Positions 1 through 9,334 of a stretch of 64,000 nt of DNA are shown one piece after another (the stretch's first letter is position 1; the number at the start of each line of letters is the position of its first letter). The stretch comes from Bifidobacterium anseris (GTDB taxonomy: Bacteria; Actinomycetota; Actinomycetes; Actinomycetales; Bifidobacteriaceae): contig NZ_NMYC01000006.1 in the NCBI RefSeq assembly GCF_002860345.1, forward strand, positions 1 through 64,000, given 5' to 3'. A program made the position numbers and the translations under genes. Below the pieces are notes generated by a model. The model ran no database searches and was not told the origin of the DNA. It saw only the letters and a program-made list of their open reading frames with translations.

Positions 1-3000
1 CCCTGCGCCGCCAGCCACTCGATCTCATCATGGAACGACACACCAGCCGGCACATCAGAGAACCGATCAGACGAACCACCATTCTTGGTGACGGTGACCA
101 CGATCGCAGCCGACTTACCGGAAGCCGTCACCGTGATCGCCGTGACACCCTCGGCCTTCGCCGTGACCTTGCCATTGCCATCGACCGTCGCAACCGACGG
201 ATCCGACGACGTCCAATAGGCCGCGCCGACCGTCGCGTTCGCCGGGGTCGCCTTCACCGACAGCTGCACCGACTTGTTCTGCGCCAACGTCAGCTTGTTG
301 TTCGCGACACCGGAGCCTGAGATCGAAATCGACTGCAGGACGGCGCCGTTGTTCTCGACCGTCACGATGATGGAGGCGGACTTGTTGCCGGCGGTCGCCG
401 TGATGACGGCATTGCCGGCCTTGATGCCGCGCACCGTGCCATTGGCCACCGATGCCACCGAGGCGTTCGACGTGCTCCACGTGACGGTACGGTCCGTCGC
501 GTTGCTCGGCAGCACCGTCGCATTGAGATTCAGTCCGGCACCGACGTTGATCGACGCCTTGCCAGCCGACACACCAGTACCCGAAATCGCGACCGACTGC
601 ACGGCCACATAATCAGACGCAACCGTCACGTTGACCGTCGACGACTTACCGCCGGCCATCGCCGTGATCGTCGCCGTACCGGCCTTGACCGCCGTGACCT
701 TGCCCGAAGCGTCCACCGTCGCGACCGAGGTGTTCGACGACTTCCAGGAGACCGCACGATCCGTCGCGTTCGACGGGGCAACCGTCGCCGACAGCTGCCT
801 CGTGGAACCGATCGGCAGTTCGAAGTCACCGCCGGCGATCGACACCGACGACACCGGAACGGTCACCGTGCACGGAGGATTGTCCACCGTGAGCTGACCG
901 CCCTTGACGAGCAGCGACTCACCGGCGCCCTTGTAGTTGGCCTCGCCGTTGTTGTCCCACTGGCCGGAGCCGTTGTTGAACACGAACTCGACCTCGTCCT
1001 GGTCCGGGTTGTCAACGGTGTACTTGACGTAGCCGTCGCAGGCCGCTTCCATCTTCACACCCGGAGCAGTCGTCCACGTGCCCGCAGTGCCGCCCTTGTT
1101 GACGCGGTAATGCAGGTACGTCGAGCTCGCACCGAACTTCGCAGCCGGATAATAGACGGTCGTCGTTGTCGGGAGATTGAGCTCGCCGGTCACGATGATC
1201 GTGATCGTCGAGGTCTTGTCGCCGGCCTTCGCCGTGATCGTCACCGTACCGGCCTTGTTCGCCTTGACGTTGCCCTTCGAGTCGACGGTCGCGATCTGTT
1301 CATTGGAGGAGCTCCACGTGACCTTCTTGTTCGACGCGTTCGACGGGGCGACCGTCGCGCTCAGCTTCGCCGTGCGCGAGGTGCCGAGGTCGATCGACAT
1401 CGAGGAGCCTTCGTTGATCGTCACCGATTCGACAGGAATCGTTTCGATGACACCACCGGCGGCGCCGATGCGAGCGAGCGGAGCGGAGTACGAGTCGTCA
1501 TCGGACTTCTCGTAGGAGTTGTTCTCCTGCGACTGCGTATCCGGGAGATCGGCGTTGTCGTTCGCGGCGAGGTCGTACGGCAGCGAGTCCATGCCCGACA
1601 GGCCATAGGTGGCGACAATCTGCACACCGACGCCGGTCTTCTCGACGTCGGCCGCCGTGATGCCAAGCTCTTCGAGCGGAATGGCCAGCTCGCAGATCGA
1701 ATCCTGGGCGCCCGGGTTGTGCCCCTTGGACTTGAAGTTGACCCAGTTGCCGTTGTCGTTCTTCACATCGCCCGGCACACGCCCATTGCTGGCGCCCCAA
1801 GCATTGTCAAGACCCCAGACCTCATTGCTGAGCAGACCGGTTCCAGCCGCATACTGCATCTTGGTCTTCTGCGTACCGACAGCCGGAGCCGCGCCCGGAC
1901 CATAGATCGCGTTCGCGTTCAGACCGGTCTCATCGCCGCCGTACATCCAGGGACCATTCTCGCCCTTCTTCAAGGCAAGCCCGATGACATTGTTGACATT
2001 CTGCTCCCATGAGATGCGCGAATCCCAGATCGTGCCGCCGGTCTGCAGATTGGCGTTCTTGCCGACGCGGTTATCGGAACGTCCGGTGTCAAGCGCAATC
2101 CACGCGGCAGGTCCCTTTTCGGTATGGACCGGACGATTGAGCGGGAAGTCGTCACCGGGATCAACGACATCCTGGACGTTGGTCATCTCCCACATCAGAT
2201 AGAGATTGTCATCGTCATAGGTGCCATAGAGGGCATACAGATCGATGGGCATCTCATACATCGAATTCGGACGGTAGACGCGGGGATCATCATTCGCGGT
2301 ACCCTGCGCGATGAGCATGGAGCTGTCCCAATCGCTGGCGGAGCCATCGACCGAAATCGTCTTCTTTTTCTTCTGGCCGGCCGTATTCGTCGAATAGTAC
2401 TTGGCGAGCTGCTGCTGGCTGCGTTCGACCTTCTCATAGGTGTATTCGACTTTGAGGTCCTTGCCGGTCGCACCGGTGCCCTTGCCGGTGAGCGTCAGCG
2501 TGATGACATCGCCGACTTCGGCATTGGCGCCGACGGTAATCTTGTCGCCGGAGACGAAGGTGCCGGACTTGCCGTCGGAGGTCGACCACTTGAGGTTCGT
2601 CGCGTTCTGCGCGCGCACGGTGACTTCGATGCCAGAACCGGTGAAGGTCGTGTTGATCGGCGCGGCGCTGATCGTCTCGGCATCGATCGTCGTGCCGCCC
2701 TTGTTGTTCCAGAACACCGCGACCTTGCCACCCGGAGCGCGGCCGGACGTGATCTTGCCGCCGGAGACGGTGATCTGGCCGCCGTTGACCTGATCCTTGT
2801 ACTGGCCGTCATCGAGCGTCGTCGAGATGCCGCTGAGGTCCTTGTCTCCACCGGAGTTGACCACGACGGCACCGTTGTTGTCCGGCGAACCGTCATCGAT
2901 GCCGCGCTCGATCATCAGGCAGGAGTTGTCGCCCTGGCAGTTCTGCATGTTTTCGGGCGAGCCCTCCATCGCATTGCGGAACTTGTTGACCCAGGTGACC

Positions 3001-4325
3001 TCGGGATGCTTCCACTCGTCATCGCCAGCCATGCCAAGCGTCGTACGCTCGGAGAACTGGTTATTGTTCGTGCCGCCGGAACCGACCGGACGGTTGAAGA
3101 ACAGCGGCGCGCCGCCGGCGCGGGACGCGATGATCGCCCATCCCTTGCGGATCCTGTCGGCCGAAATGCGCGTCGAGACGCCCACTTTGCCGATTTCCGT
3201 ATCGACTTCCTTGTTCGCATAGTTGTCATGCGATTCGACCCAGGTGACGAGCTGGTTGTCACGCACGCCGTCACCCTGCAGATTGCGCAGCGACTGGGCG
3301 TTCATGCTTCCCGAGTTGATCGCGGCACGTACGGCGCCACCGTACTTCGAACCGGTGTTGCCGCCGCCATTGCTCGAATACTTGTCGAAGAGGGCCGGAT
3401 ACGCCGCGGCGTTCAGGCCGGAATCGCCCTGCAGCACCTCACCGTACTGGTACTGCGCGCCGTTCGACAGGATCGTGTCGAAATACGGCGAATGCGTATC
3501 GAACTCATCCGGGAGCTCGATGTGCTTCGCGGCATCGTAGCGGAAGCCGTCCACACCATCATCGACGGCGCGGGCGAGATAATCATGCATTCGGTCCGCA
3601 ACGCTTTGGCTCTGGGTGTTCAGATCCCACAAGCCGAGCAGATGGCACTGGGTGACCTTCCAACGGTTGCTGTAATCGATGCGGTCGCCGTTGTGGCTGG
3701 TGCTTTCCTGCTTGTCGCAGATGCCCCATGCTTGGTGGAAGTTGCCCTCCGAACGCCAATCGGAATCAATGGCGTTCCAATCGGAGCTGAAATGATTGAT
3801 GACGCCGTCGACGATTACTCGGATGCCGTATTTGTGCGCTTCGGTGGTCATCGCCTTGAGCTCGTCCTCAGTGCCGACGACCGTGTTGCCGATCTTCGTG
3901 CCGGTCGGCTGGTAGACGTAATACCAGTTCTCATCGAACTGCATGCCGTTGACCGGCCCCTTGATCTCACTGATCGGCGAGGTCTGGATGGACGTGTAAC
4001 CCGCGGCGGCGATCTCCGGCATCTTCTGCTTGATCGTGTTGAACGACCACATCCATGCATGCAGGATTGCGCCGTAGCTCATCTCCTGGGCGAGGCCGTA
4101 CTGCTTGCGCGCCGCTTCGAACGTCGCGTTGCCCAGTGTACGGTCGTAGCTCGTCGTCGGGCCCACATGATCGGCGGCGACCGCCGTGGAAGCCCCCACG
4201 ATCATGCCGCTTGCAAGCGTCGCCGCGGCTGCGAGGCCGGCGATCACCTTCGTCACGAACCTGCGGCCCGAAGGACGCTTGCCCGCGACGGGGCTGGCCC
4301 CGTGCTTTTCAGACAGAGGTGTCAT
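1..4325 (-). CDS. secreted multidomain alpha-amylase with CBM74-like module (3' end beyond window)
   Basis: Extracellular GH13 alpha-amylase, probably acting on granular or resistant starch. The reading frame stays open from ATG at 4325 to the window edge (1440 codons); the C-terminus is missing. It opens with a basic n-region and an Ala/Gly-rich signal peptide. The GH13 barrel follows, with nucleophile Asp264 in DGFRYD, then GEVLQGD (acid/base Glu) and WVESHD. About residues 655-950 hold a module with SDWDSSMLIAQG and DDDNLYLMWEMTN, which I read as CBM74 (family assigned from memory). Next come a Big2 Ig-like repeat, a CBM25/26-type domain (about 1053-1140, YLHYRVNKGG), three more Big2 repeats and the start of an SLH-like segment (RFSDVPAG). 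AAGGAGA lies 8 nt before the ATG. It is a paralogue of the next gene upstream. Confidence 0.93.
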   Translation of the reverse strand, partial: MTPLSEKHGASPVAGKRPSGRRFVTKVIAGLAAAATLASGMIVGASTAVAADHVGPTTSYDRTLGNATFEAARKQYGLAQEMSYGAILHAWMWSFNTIKQKMPEIAAAGYTSIQTSPISEIKGPVNGMQFDENWYYVYQPTGTKIGNTVVGTEDELKAMTTEAHKYGIRVIVDGVINHFSSDWNAIDSDWRSEGNFHQAWGICDKQESTSHNGDRIDYSNRWKVTQCHLLGLWDLNTQSQSVADRMHDYLARAVDDGVDGFRYDAAKHIELPDEFDTHSPYFDTILSNGAQYQYGEVLQGDSGLNAAAYPALFDKYSSNGGGNTGSKYGGAVRAAINSGSMNAQSLRNLQGDGVRDNQLVTWVESHDNYANKEVDTEIGKVGVSTRISADRIRKGWAIIASRAGGAPLFFNRPVGSGGTNNNQFSERTTLGMAGDDEWKHPEVTWVNKFRNAMEGSPENMQNCQGDNSCLMIERGIDDGSPDNNGAVVVNSGGDKDLSGISTTLDDGQYKDQVNGGQITVSGGKITSGRAPGGKVAVFWNNKGGTTIDAETISAAPINTTFTGSGIEVTVRAQNATNLKWSTSDGKSGTFVSGDKITVGANAEVGDVITLTLTGKGTGATGKDLKVEYTYEKVERSQQQLAKYYSTNTAGQKKKKTISVDGSASDWDSSMLIAQGTANDDPRVYRPNSMYEMPIDLYALYGTYDDDNLYLMWEMTNVQDVVDPGDDFPLNRPVHTEKGPAAWIALDTGRSDNRVGKNANLQTGGTIWDSRISWEQNVNNVIGLALKKGENGPWMYGGDETGLNANAIYGPGAAPAVGTQKTKMQYAAGTGLLSNEVWGLDNAWGASNGRVPGDVKNDNGNWVNFKSKGHNPGAQDSICELAIPLEELGITAADVEKTGVGVQIVATYGLSGMDSLPYDLAANDNADLPDTQSQENNSYEKSDDDSYSAPLARIGAAGGVIETIPVESVTINEGSSMSIDLGTSRTAKLSATVAPSNASNKKVTWSSSNEQIATVDSKGNVKANKAGTVTITAKAGDKTSTITIIVTGELNLPTTTTVYYPAAKFGASSTYLHYRVNKGGTAGTWTTAPGVKMEAACDGYVKYTVDNPDQDEVEFVFNNGSGQWDNNGEANYKGAGESLLVKGGQLTVDNPPCTVTVPVSSVSIAGGDFELPIGSTRQLSATVAPSNATDRAVSWKSSNTSVATVDASGKVTAVKAGTATITAMAGGKSSTVNVTVASDYVAVQSVAISGTGVSAGKASINVGAGLNLNATVLPSNATDRTVTWSTSNASVASVANGTVRGIKAGNAVITATAGNKSASIIVTVENNGAVLQSISISGSGVANNKLTLAQNKSVQLSVKATPANATVGAAYWTSSDPSVATVDGNGKVTAKAEGVTAITVTASGKSAAIVVTVTKNGGSSDRFSDVPAGVSFHDEIEWLAAQ

Positions 4326-4471
4326 GCCACTGTCTCCTTTTCTTCTCTGGAATAGGTTCTTTCTTTCCTTATGGTGCGGCCCCGTCAGCACAGCCGGGAA
4401 CCCGCTGCGGCACCCTCCCGACGCCGGATACACCGTCGGCAAAAGAGTACAGACAGTCAACACAATCATTG

Positions 4472-4485
4472 TGCAACCGTTCGCA
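4472..4485 (-). promoter_or_regulatory. LacI-family operator of the first amylase
   Basis: Read on the minus strand the 14-mer is TGCGAACGGTTGCA, a near-palindrome with a central CG, the classic LacI-family operator layout. It starts 9 bases downstream of the -10 box, so it covers the start of transcription. The identical 14-mer stands at the same place before the second amylase (9064-9077). A MalR-like sugar repressor is the natural candidate; no repressor gene is in the window. Confidence 0.75.
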
Positions 4486-4493
4486 TTCCATCT

Positions 4494-4522
4494 AATATAC
4501 CCAAATACTTGCACAACATCAA
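4494..4522 (-). promoter_or_regulatory. promoter of the first amylase
   Basis: On the minus strand TTGATG (4517-4522) and TATATT (4494-4499) are separated by 17 bases. The spacing from -10 to the operator matches exactly that of the paralogous gene. Confidence 0.65.
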
Positions 4523-4629
4523 CACAAGTGGGTCATATAGAGAACGTTCGCATCATATGAAAGCCAATCTGTTCCAGACATTCCCACTGCAGTCGTCCAT
4601 GCGTTCCATCCTCGACGAATATAGAAACA

Positions 4630-4665
4630 GGCGGCTCCCCGAAAGATGTCTTCCGGGGAGCCGCC
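4630..4665 (-). terminator. Rho-independent terminator of the second amylase
   Basis: A perfect 12-bp GC-rich stem (4630-4641 with 4654-4665) lies about 50 bases after the stop codon and is followed on the minus strand by a T-rich stretch (TGTTTCTAT). Confidence 0.8.
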
Positions 4666-4712
4666 TTGGCTCAGCGTGCCGTCAGGTTAGGAAACGGGAC
4701 GCATGTTTTGGT

Positions 4713-7700
4713 TCAGATGAGTTTGTCGAGGCGGTACAGGAACGCGGCCATCGCCGAACGCGTCAGCTTGTCACCATAGCCGAACGTACCATTCGCGTTA
4801 CCACGCGTGATACCCACCTTCGCGCACCACAGGATCTCCTTGGAAGCGAACGTGCCACGCTTCACATCCGAGAACCGGGCATACTCGGCATCCGACGGCG
4901 CATACGAACCCACACCGGGCACACCCGCCAGCAACGCATAGCGATACAGGAACACCGCCATATCCTGACGAGTCAGCTTGTCATTACCCTTGAACCGGCC
5001 ATTCGAACCCTGCGAAATGCCATTACGAGCCAGCCACAGGATCTCCTTGGCACCATACGAACCACGCTTCACATCCGAGAACCGCTGGTAATCCGCATCC
5101 GACGGCGTGAACGACGCGGCACCCGCCACGCCATGCACCGTCGCCAGACGATACAGGAAGATCGCCATATCCTGACGATTCAGATGATCACCATAACCAA
5201 AACGACCATCCGAATACCCATTCGTGATACCCTGCGCCGCCAGCCACTCGATCTCATCATGGAACGACACACCAGCCGGCACATCAGAGAACCGATCAGA
5301 CGACTGCCCCTTAGACACCGTCAGCACGATCGAGGAGTGCTTGCCGGAAGCCGTGGCAGTGATGACGGCCATGCCCTCGGCCTTTGCCGTGACCTTGCCG
5401 TTGCCATCGACCGTCGCCACCGCGGTATCCGAGGTAGCCCACGACACGGCGCCGATCTCGGCGTTGGCGGGCGTCGCCTTCACCGACAGCTGCGCGGTCT
5501 TGCTCTGCGCCAGCGTCAGCTTGTTGTTCGCGACACCGGAGCCAGTGATCTGAATCGACTGCAGCGCCGGACCGGCGTCCTGCACCGTCACGATGACGGA
5601 AGCCGACTTGCCTCCGACGGTCGCCATGATGACGGCCATGCCGGCCTTGACGCCACGGACGACGCCCGTCGAGGAGACGGTCGCGATCGAGTCATCGGAG
5701 GAGATCCACGTCACGTTCTGATCGGTGGCGTTCGACGGGGTGATGACGGCGTTGAGGTTCAGGCCGGCGCCGACGTTGATCGTCGCCTTACCACCCGCAA
5801 CACCAGTGCCCGAAATCGCGACCGACTGCACCGGGATGTCAACGACCTCCGGGGTCACTTTCACGGTCACGCTCGCGGACTTGCCGCCCGCCGTCGCCGT
5901 GATCGTCGCCGTGCCGGCCGCGACCGCAGTCACATTACCCGACGCGCTTACCGTCGCAACCGACGTGTTCGACGACTTCCAGGAGACCGCGCGATCCGTC
6001 GCATTCGACGGGGAGACGGTCGCCGAAAGCTGCTTCGAAGCACCCTCCTTGAGCTCGAAGTCGCCACCCGAGATCGACACCGACGACACCGGCACGATCG
6101 TCACGCACGGAGCGACCGATCCGATCGTGCCGTTCTCGACGACGATGTTCGCGCCGCTGGCCTTGTAGTTCTTTTCGCCGTTGTTGTCCCACTGGCCGGA
6201 GCCGTTGTTGAACACGAACTCGACCTCGTCACCTTCGGTGCCCTCGATCGTGTACTTGACGTAGCCGTCGCAGGCCGCTTCCATCTTGACACCCGGAGCG
6301 GTCGTCCACGTGCCGGCCGCGCCACCCTTGTTCACACGGTAGTGCAGATAGGTGGAGTTCGCGCCGAACTTGGAGGCCGGATAGTAGACGGTCGTGTCGT
6401 GGACGACCGGCGCCTCACCGGTGACGTTGACGGTCACGGTGTCCGACTTGCCTCCGACGGATGCGGTGATCGTCGCAGTGCCCTTGGACAGGCCCTGCAC
6501 GACGCCGTTCTTGACGGCGGCGACGCGCTCGTTCGACGAAGTCCACTTGACCGGCTTGCCGGCGGCCGCGGCCGGGGCCACGGTGGCGGTCAGCTGGGCG
6601 GTGGCGCCGGTGGCGAGATCAAGGTTGATCGTGCCGGCCGGGCTGATCGTGACCGAGTCGACGGTCACGGCGAGGCAGGAGGCCTCTTCCCAGGTACCGC
6701 TCGTGATGTTGCCGTCCCAGACGTAGGATCCGTCGATGAGCAGGCCCGCGGCGTCCACATGGTCGTCCGGGTCGGTAACCGCGGAATCGCCGGGGAATTT
6801 GTTGCCGGCGATCTCGCCCGCGCCGCCGTTGTTGAAGATGACGCGGATCGGATCGTCACCGGCCTGATCGATGATGTCCTCCGGGATCTCATAGACCTGG
6901 TCGGCGGTGCCGTCGCAGGCACCGGATTCGGCGGTCATCAGCTCGCCCGGCCACGCGGCGTTCTCGATGACGGAACCGGCGGCGGCGTTGTTGTCCACAT
7001 ACACATAGGCGTAGATCTTGTTCCACGCCGCCGGCTTCTTCGCGTAAGCCGTGTAGGAGACGACCGCGTTCGGATCCTTCTTCGTGAAGGTCTCCTGGGC
7101 CCGAACGGCGTTGCCGTCCTGATCGGTGCCGGTGAGCGTGACGGTGATCTGCGTGTTCACCGGGCTGTTGGCGCCGATCGTGATCGTCTGGCCGTCGGTG
7201 AAGGAGCCGGAGGCGCCTTCGGAGGTGCTGTAGCGCGCGTTGTTGACGTTGCGCGCGTTGAGCGTCACCGTCGTCGTGGCCGTCTTGAAGGTCTTGGAAC
7301 CCGTGACCGACAGCGAGGCGCGCGGCGTGTTCGACGCGTTGAAGAACACGTGGACCTTGCCGCTCTTGACGGAGCCGGAGGTGATCTTCTTGCCGGAGAC
7401 GGTGAGCTTGCCGCCGTAGACCTGATCGACGTATTCGCCGTCATCGAGCACCGTGTCCATGCCGGCGAGGTTCTTGTCGCCGTCCATGTTCACGACGGTC
7501 ACGCCGTCGTTGTTGCTGTTGCCGTCGGACTTGTAACGCTCGATCATCAGGCAGTTGTTGTCCTGGCAGTTGCGCAGGTATTCGGCGTTGCCCTCCATCG
7601 CGTTGCGGAACTTGTTGACCCACTTGACTTCAGGATGCTTCCACTCGTCATCGCCGGCGTCACCAAGCTGCGAACGCTCGGCGAAGCGCGGATTGGAGCC

Positions 7701-8912
7701 GCCGGAGCCGACCGGACGGTTGAAGAACAGCGGTGCGCCGCCGGCACGCGAGCCGACGATGCCCCAGCCCATGCGGATCTGCCATGCGGACAGCTGGCTG
7801 GAGTATTCGTTCGTGTTCGCGTAGGTATCGTGCGATTCGACCCAGGTCACGAGCTGGTTGTCGCGCACGCCATCGCCCTGCAGGCTGCCGACGCGGCCGG
7901 CGTCGAGGTTCTTGTCCTGCACCACGGCGCGGATGAGACCGCCGTACTTGGAGCCGGTGTTGCCGCCGCCATTGGTGGAATACTTGTTGAACAGCGCCGG
8001 ATACGCCGGGGCGTTCAGGCCCGGATCGCCCTGCAGGACCTCGCCGTACTGGTACTGGGCGCCGTTCGGCAGAATCGTGTCATAGTAGGGGGAATGCGTG
8101 CCGAACTCATCCGGAAGCTCGATGTGCTTCGCCGCGTCATAGCGGAAGCCGTCCACGCCGTCCGCGACGGCGCGCACGAGATAGTCCTTCATGCCGTTGG
8201 CGACCGTCTGGTTCTCGGTGTTGAGATCCCACAGGCTCAGCAGATGGCAATGCGTGACCTGCCAACGGTTGTTGTAATTGATGGCGGTGCCGTTGTCGCC
8301 GCAGCCGCCTTCGGAGCGGGTGTGGAAGCGGCTGGAATCCTTCCACTCCCCCTGAATGGCGTTCCAGTCGGCGGTGAAGTGGTTGATGACGGCGTCGGCG
8401 ATGATGCGGATGCCGTGCTTATGCGCCTCTTCGGTCATCGCCTTGATTTCCTGCTCGGTACCGATGACCTTGTTGCCGATGCCGGTGCCGGAAGGCTGAT
8501 AGACGTAGTACCAGTTCTCGGTGAACTGCATGCCCTCGACCGGTCCCTTGATCGTGCTCATCGGGACCGTCTGGATCGACGTATAACCGGCGTCGGCGAT
8601 CTCGTCCATATGAGCCTTGATCGTATTGGCCGACCACATCCACGCATGCAGAATCGCGCCGTAGTTCATTTCCTTGGCCAGGCCATTGGCCTCGCGGGCA
8701 GCCTCGAATTGCGGGTTGCCGAGCGTGCGATCGTAGCTCGTCGTCGGGGCGTTCGCCGCGGACGCCGCCGGCGCGGCGACCATGCCGAGGGCCATGCCGC
8801 CGGCGAGCGTCGCGAACGCCGAGACGCTGGCGACCGCCTTGGCGATGAAGCCGCGCCCTCCGGAACGCTTGGTCTTCCCGAGCTGCTGCTCGGTTTCAGA
8901 CAGAGGAACCAT
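4713..8912 (-). CDS. secreted multidomain alpha-amylase with Big2, starch-binding and SLH-like repeats
   Basis: Extracellular GH13 alpha-amylase of 1399 residues. A signal peptide runs to about residue 52 (APAASA-AN). The catalytic barrel follows with Asp259 (nucleophile, DGFRYD), Glu291 (acid/base, GEVLQGD) and Asp362 (WVESHD). Further modules are a CBM26-like starch-binding domain (about 621-747), a Big2 repeat (748-832), a CBM25/26-type domain (839-934), three Big2 repeats (939-1197) and three SLH-like repeats (1204-1399, each with FSDV and an LTRQDMAxFLYR-type end). The SLH-like repeats probably hold the enzyme at the cell wall. The start is fixed by AAGGAGA 8 nt upstream and by identity with the paralogue's leader. 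It lacks the CBM74-like module of its partner, so the two enzymes may divide substrates. Confidence 0.96.
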   Translation of the reverse strand: MVPLSETEQQLGKTKRSGGRGFIAKAVASVSAFATLAGGMALGMVAAPAASAANAPTTSYDRTLGNPQFEAAREANGLAKEMNYGAILHAWMWSANTIKAHMDEIADAGYTSIQTVPMSTIKGPVEGMQFTENWYYVYQPSGTGIGNKVIGTEQEIKAMTEEAHKHGIRIIADAVINHFTADWNAIQGEWKDSSRFHTRSEGGCGDNGTAINYNNRWQVTHCHLLSLWDLNTENQTVANGMKDYLVRAVADGVDGFRYDAAKHIELPDEFGTHSPYYDTILPNGAQYQYGEVLQGDPGLNAPAYPALFNKYSTNGGGNTGSKYGGLIRAVVQDKNLDAGRVGSLQGDGVRDNQLVTWVESHDTYANTNEYSSQLSAWQIRMGWGIVGSRAGGAPLFFNRPVGSGGSNPRFAERSQLGDAGDDEWKHPEVKWVNKFRNAMEGNAEYLRNCQDNNCLMIERYKSDGNSNNDGVTVVNMDGDKNLAGMDTVLDDGEYVDQVYGGKLTVSGKKITSGSVKSGKVHVFFNASNTPRASLSVTGSKTFKTATTTVTLNARNVNNARYSTSEGASGSFTDGQTITIGANSPVNTQITVTLTGTDQDGNAVRAQETFTKKDPNAVVSYTAYAKKPAAWNKIYAYVYVDNNAAAGSVIENAAWPGELMTAESGACDGTADQVYEIPEDIIDQAGDDPIRVIFNNGGAGEIAGNKFPGDSAVTDPDDHVDAAGLLIDGSYVWDGNITSGTWEEASCLAVTVDSVTISPAGTINLDLATGATAQLTATVAPAAAAGKPVKWTSSNERVAAVKNGVVQGLSKGTATITASVGGKSDTVTVNVTGEAPVVHDTTVYYPASKFGANSTYLHYRVNKGGAAGTWTTAPGVKMEAACDGYVKYTIEGTEGDEVEFVFNNGSGQWDNNGEKNYKASGANIVVENGTIGSVAPCVTIVPVSSVSISGGDFELKEGASKQLSATVSPSNATDRAVSWKSSNTSVATVSASGNVTAVAAGTATITATAGGKSASVTVKVTPEVVDIPVQSVAISGTGVAGGKATINVGAGLNLNAVITPSNATDQNVTWISSDDSIATVSSTGVVRGVKAGMAVIMATVGGKSASVIVTVQDAGPALQSIQITGSGVANNKLTLAQSKTAQLSVKATPANAEIGAVSWATSDTAVATVDGNGKVTAKAEGMAVITATASGKHSSIVLTVSKGQSSDRFSDVPAGVSFHDEIEWLAAQGITNGYSDGRFGYGDHLNRQDMAIFLYRLATVHGVAGAASFTPSDADYQRFSDVKRGSYGAKEILWLARNGISQGSNGRFKGNDKLTRQDMAVFLYRYALLAGVPGVGSYAPSDAEYARFSDVKRGTFASKEILWCAKVGITRGNANGTFGYGDKLTRSAMAAFLYRLDKLI

Positions 8913-9007
8913 ACCACTGTCTCCTTTTCTTCTCTAGAATAAGGTGTTCTCTTTCCTTATGGCCACCCGTCCGCATAGCCGGATGGCACTGCACATGTCT
9001 GTTCGTC

Positions 9008-9028
9008 GTGAACATGAGGCATGTTCAC
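9008..9028. promoter_or_regulatory. perfect 9-bp palindrome in the amylase leader
   Basis: GTGAACATG and CATGTTCAC are exact inverted copies separated by AGG. The element lies about 50 bases downstream of the predicted transcription start, inside the 5' leader, and is absent from the paralogue's leader. It could be a second operator or an RNA hairpin. The GTGAACATG half-site recurs at 21037-21045. Confidence 0.5.
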
Positions 9029-9063
9029 TGAGCAAACAGACACTTCAGTCGGCACAATCATTG

Positions 9064-9077
9064 TGCAACCGTTCGCA
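9064..9077 (-). promoter_or_regulatory. LacI-family operator of the second amylase
   Basis: This is the same 14-mer as at 4472-4485, again 9 bases downstream of the -10 box and abutting CACAATCATTGTG (9053-9065). The flanking sequence is otherwise diverged, so the shared block (9053-9078) looks selected. Confidence 0.78.
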
Positions 9078-9085
9078 TGACGTCT

Positions 9086-9091
9086 ATTATA
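9086..9091 (-). promoter_or_regulatory. -10 box of the second amylase promoter
   Basis: A consensus TATAAT stands on the minus strand. The -35 is weak (TTGGTT at 9109-9114, 17 bases away). The start of transcription is expected at about 9079. Confidence 0.65.
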
Positions 9092-9274
9092 TGCAAAAAC
9101 TTCTACAGAACCAACACGCGACTTCCAAATGGCAAACGCTGTCATCTGCATGCCGGATGCCATCGTTCGACATATGCGATCAATTCGCCCATCCACCAAT
9201 GACTTAACCGATTAAGTTCGCCGATGCCGAATGTCCCGTCCCGACGATGCGGACGCACTTCCCGACACGCCGAA

Positions 9275-9308
9275 GGCGCCGACGGCATATCGCGATGCCG
9301 CCGGCGCC
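9275..9308 (-). terminator. hairpin after the DUF4012 gene
   Basis: A 14-bp stem with one wobble pair and a 6-nt loop lies 27 bases after the stop codon. No T-run follows, so termination may be weak or Rho-assisted. Confidence 0.45.
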
Positions 9309-9334
9309 CCCGGTCTTCTGATCGATGGAACCCC

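Larger units (their letters stand above)
4326..4712. other. intergenic region between the two amylase genes
   Basis: These 387 bases hold no gene. From right to left they contain the terminator of the upstream amylase (4630-4665), a -35/-10 pair for the downstream amylase (TTGATG 4517-4522, TATATT 4494-4499), a LacI-type operator (4472-4485) abutting the palindrome CACAATCATTGTG (4461-4473), and a leader of about 160 nt ending in a Shine-Dalgarno sequence. Confidence 0.7.
8913..9334. other. intergenic region upstream of the second amylase
   Basis: No gene is seen in these 422 bases. They carry the amylase leader, a perfect palindrome (9008-9028), the LacI-type operator (9064-9077), the -10 box (9086-9091) and, near 9275-9308, a hairpin ending the DUF4012 gene. 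Confidence 0.7.

Noticed and set aside
4371-8942. A plus-strand open frame of 1523 codons opposite the second amylase
   Set aside because: It is a shadow of the GC-rich amylase gene: it has no ribosome-binding site and no recognisable domain, and its Arg/Asp/Val-rich composition mirrors the reverse frame. The same holds for the 743-codon frame at 2124-4355 and the 917-codon frame at 16132-18885.
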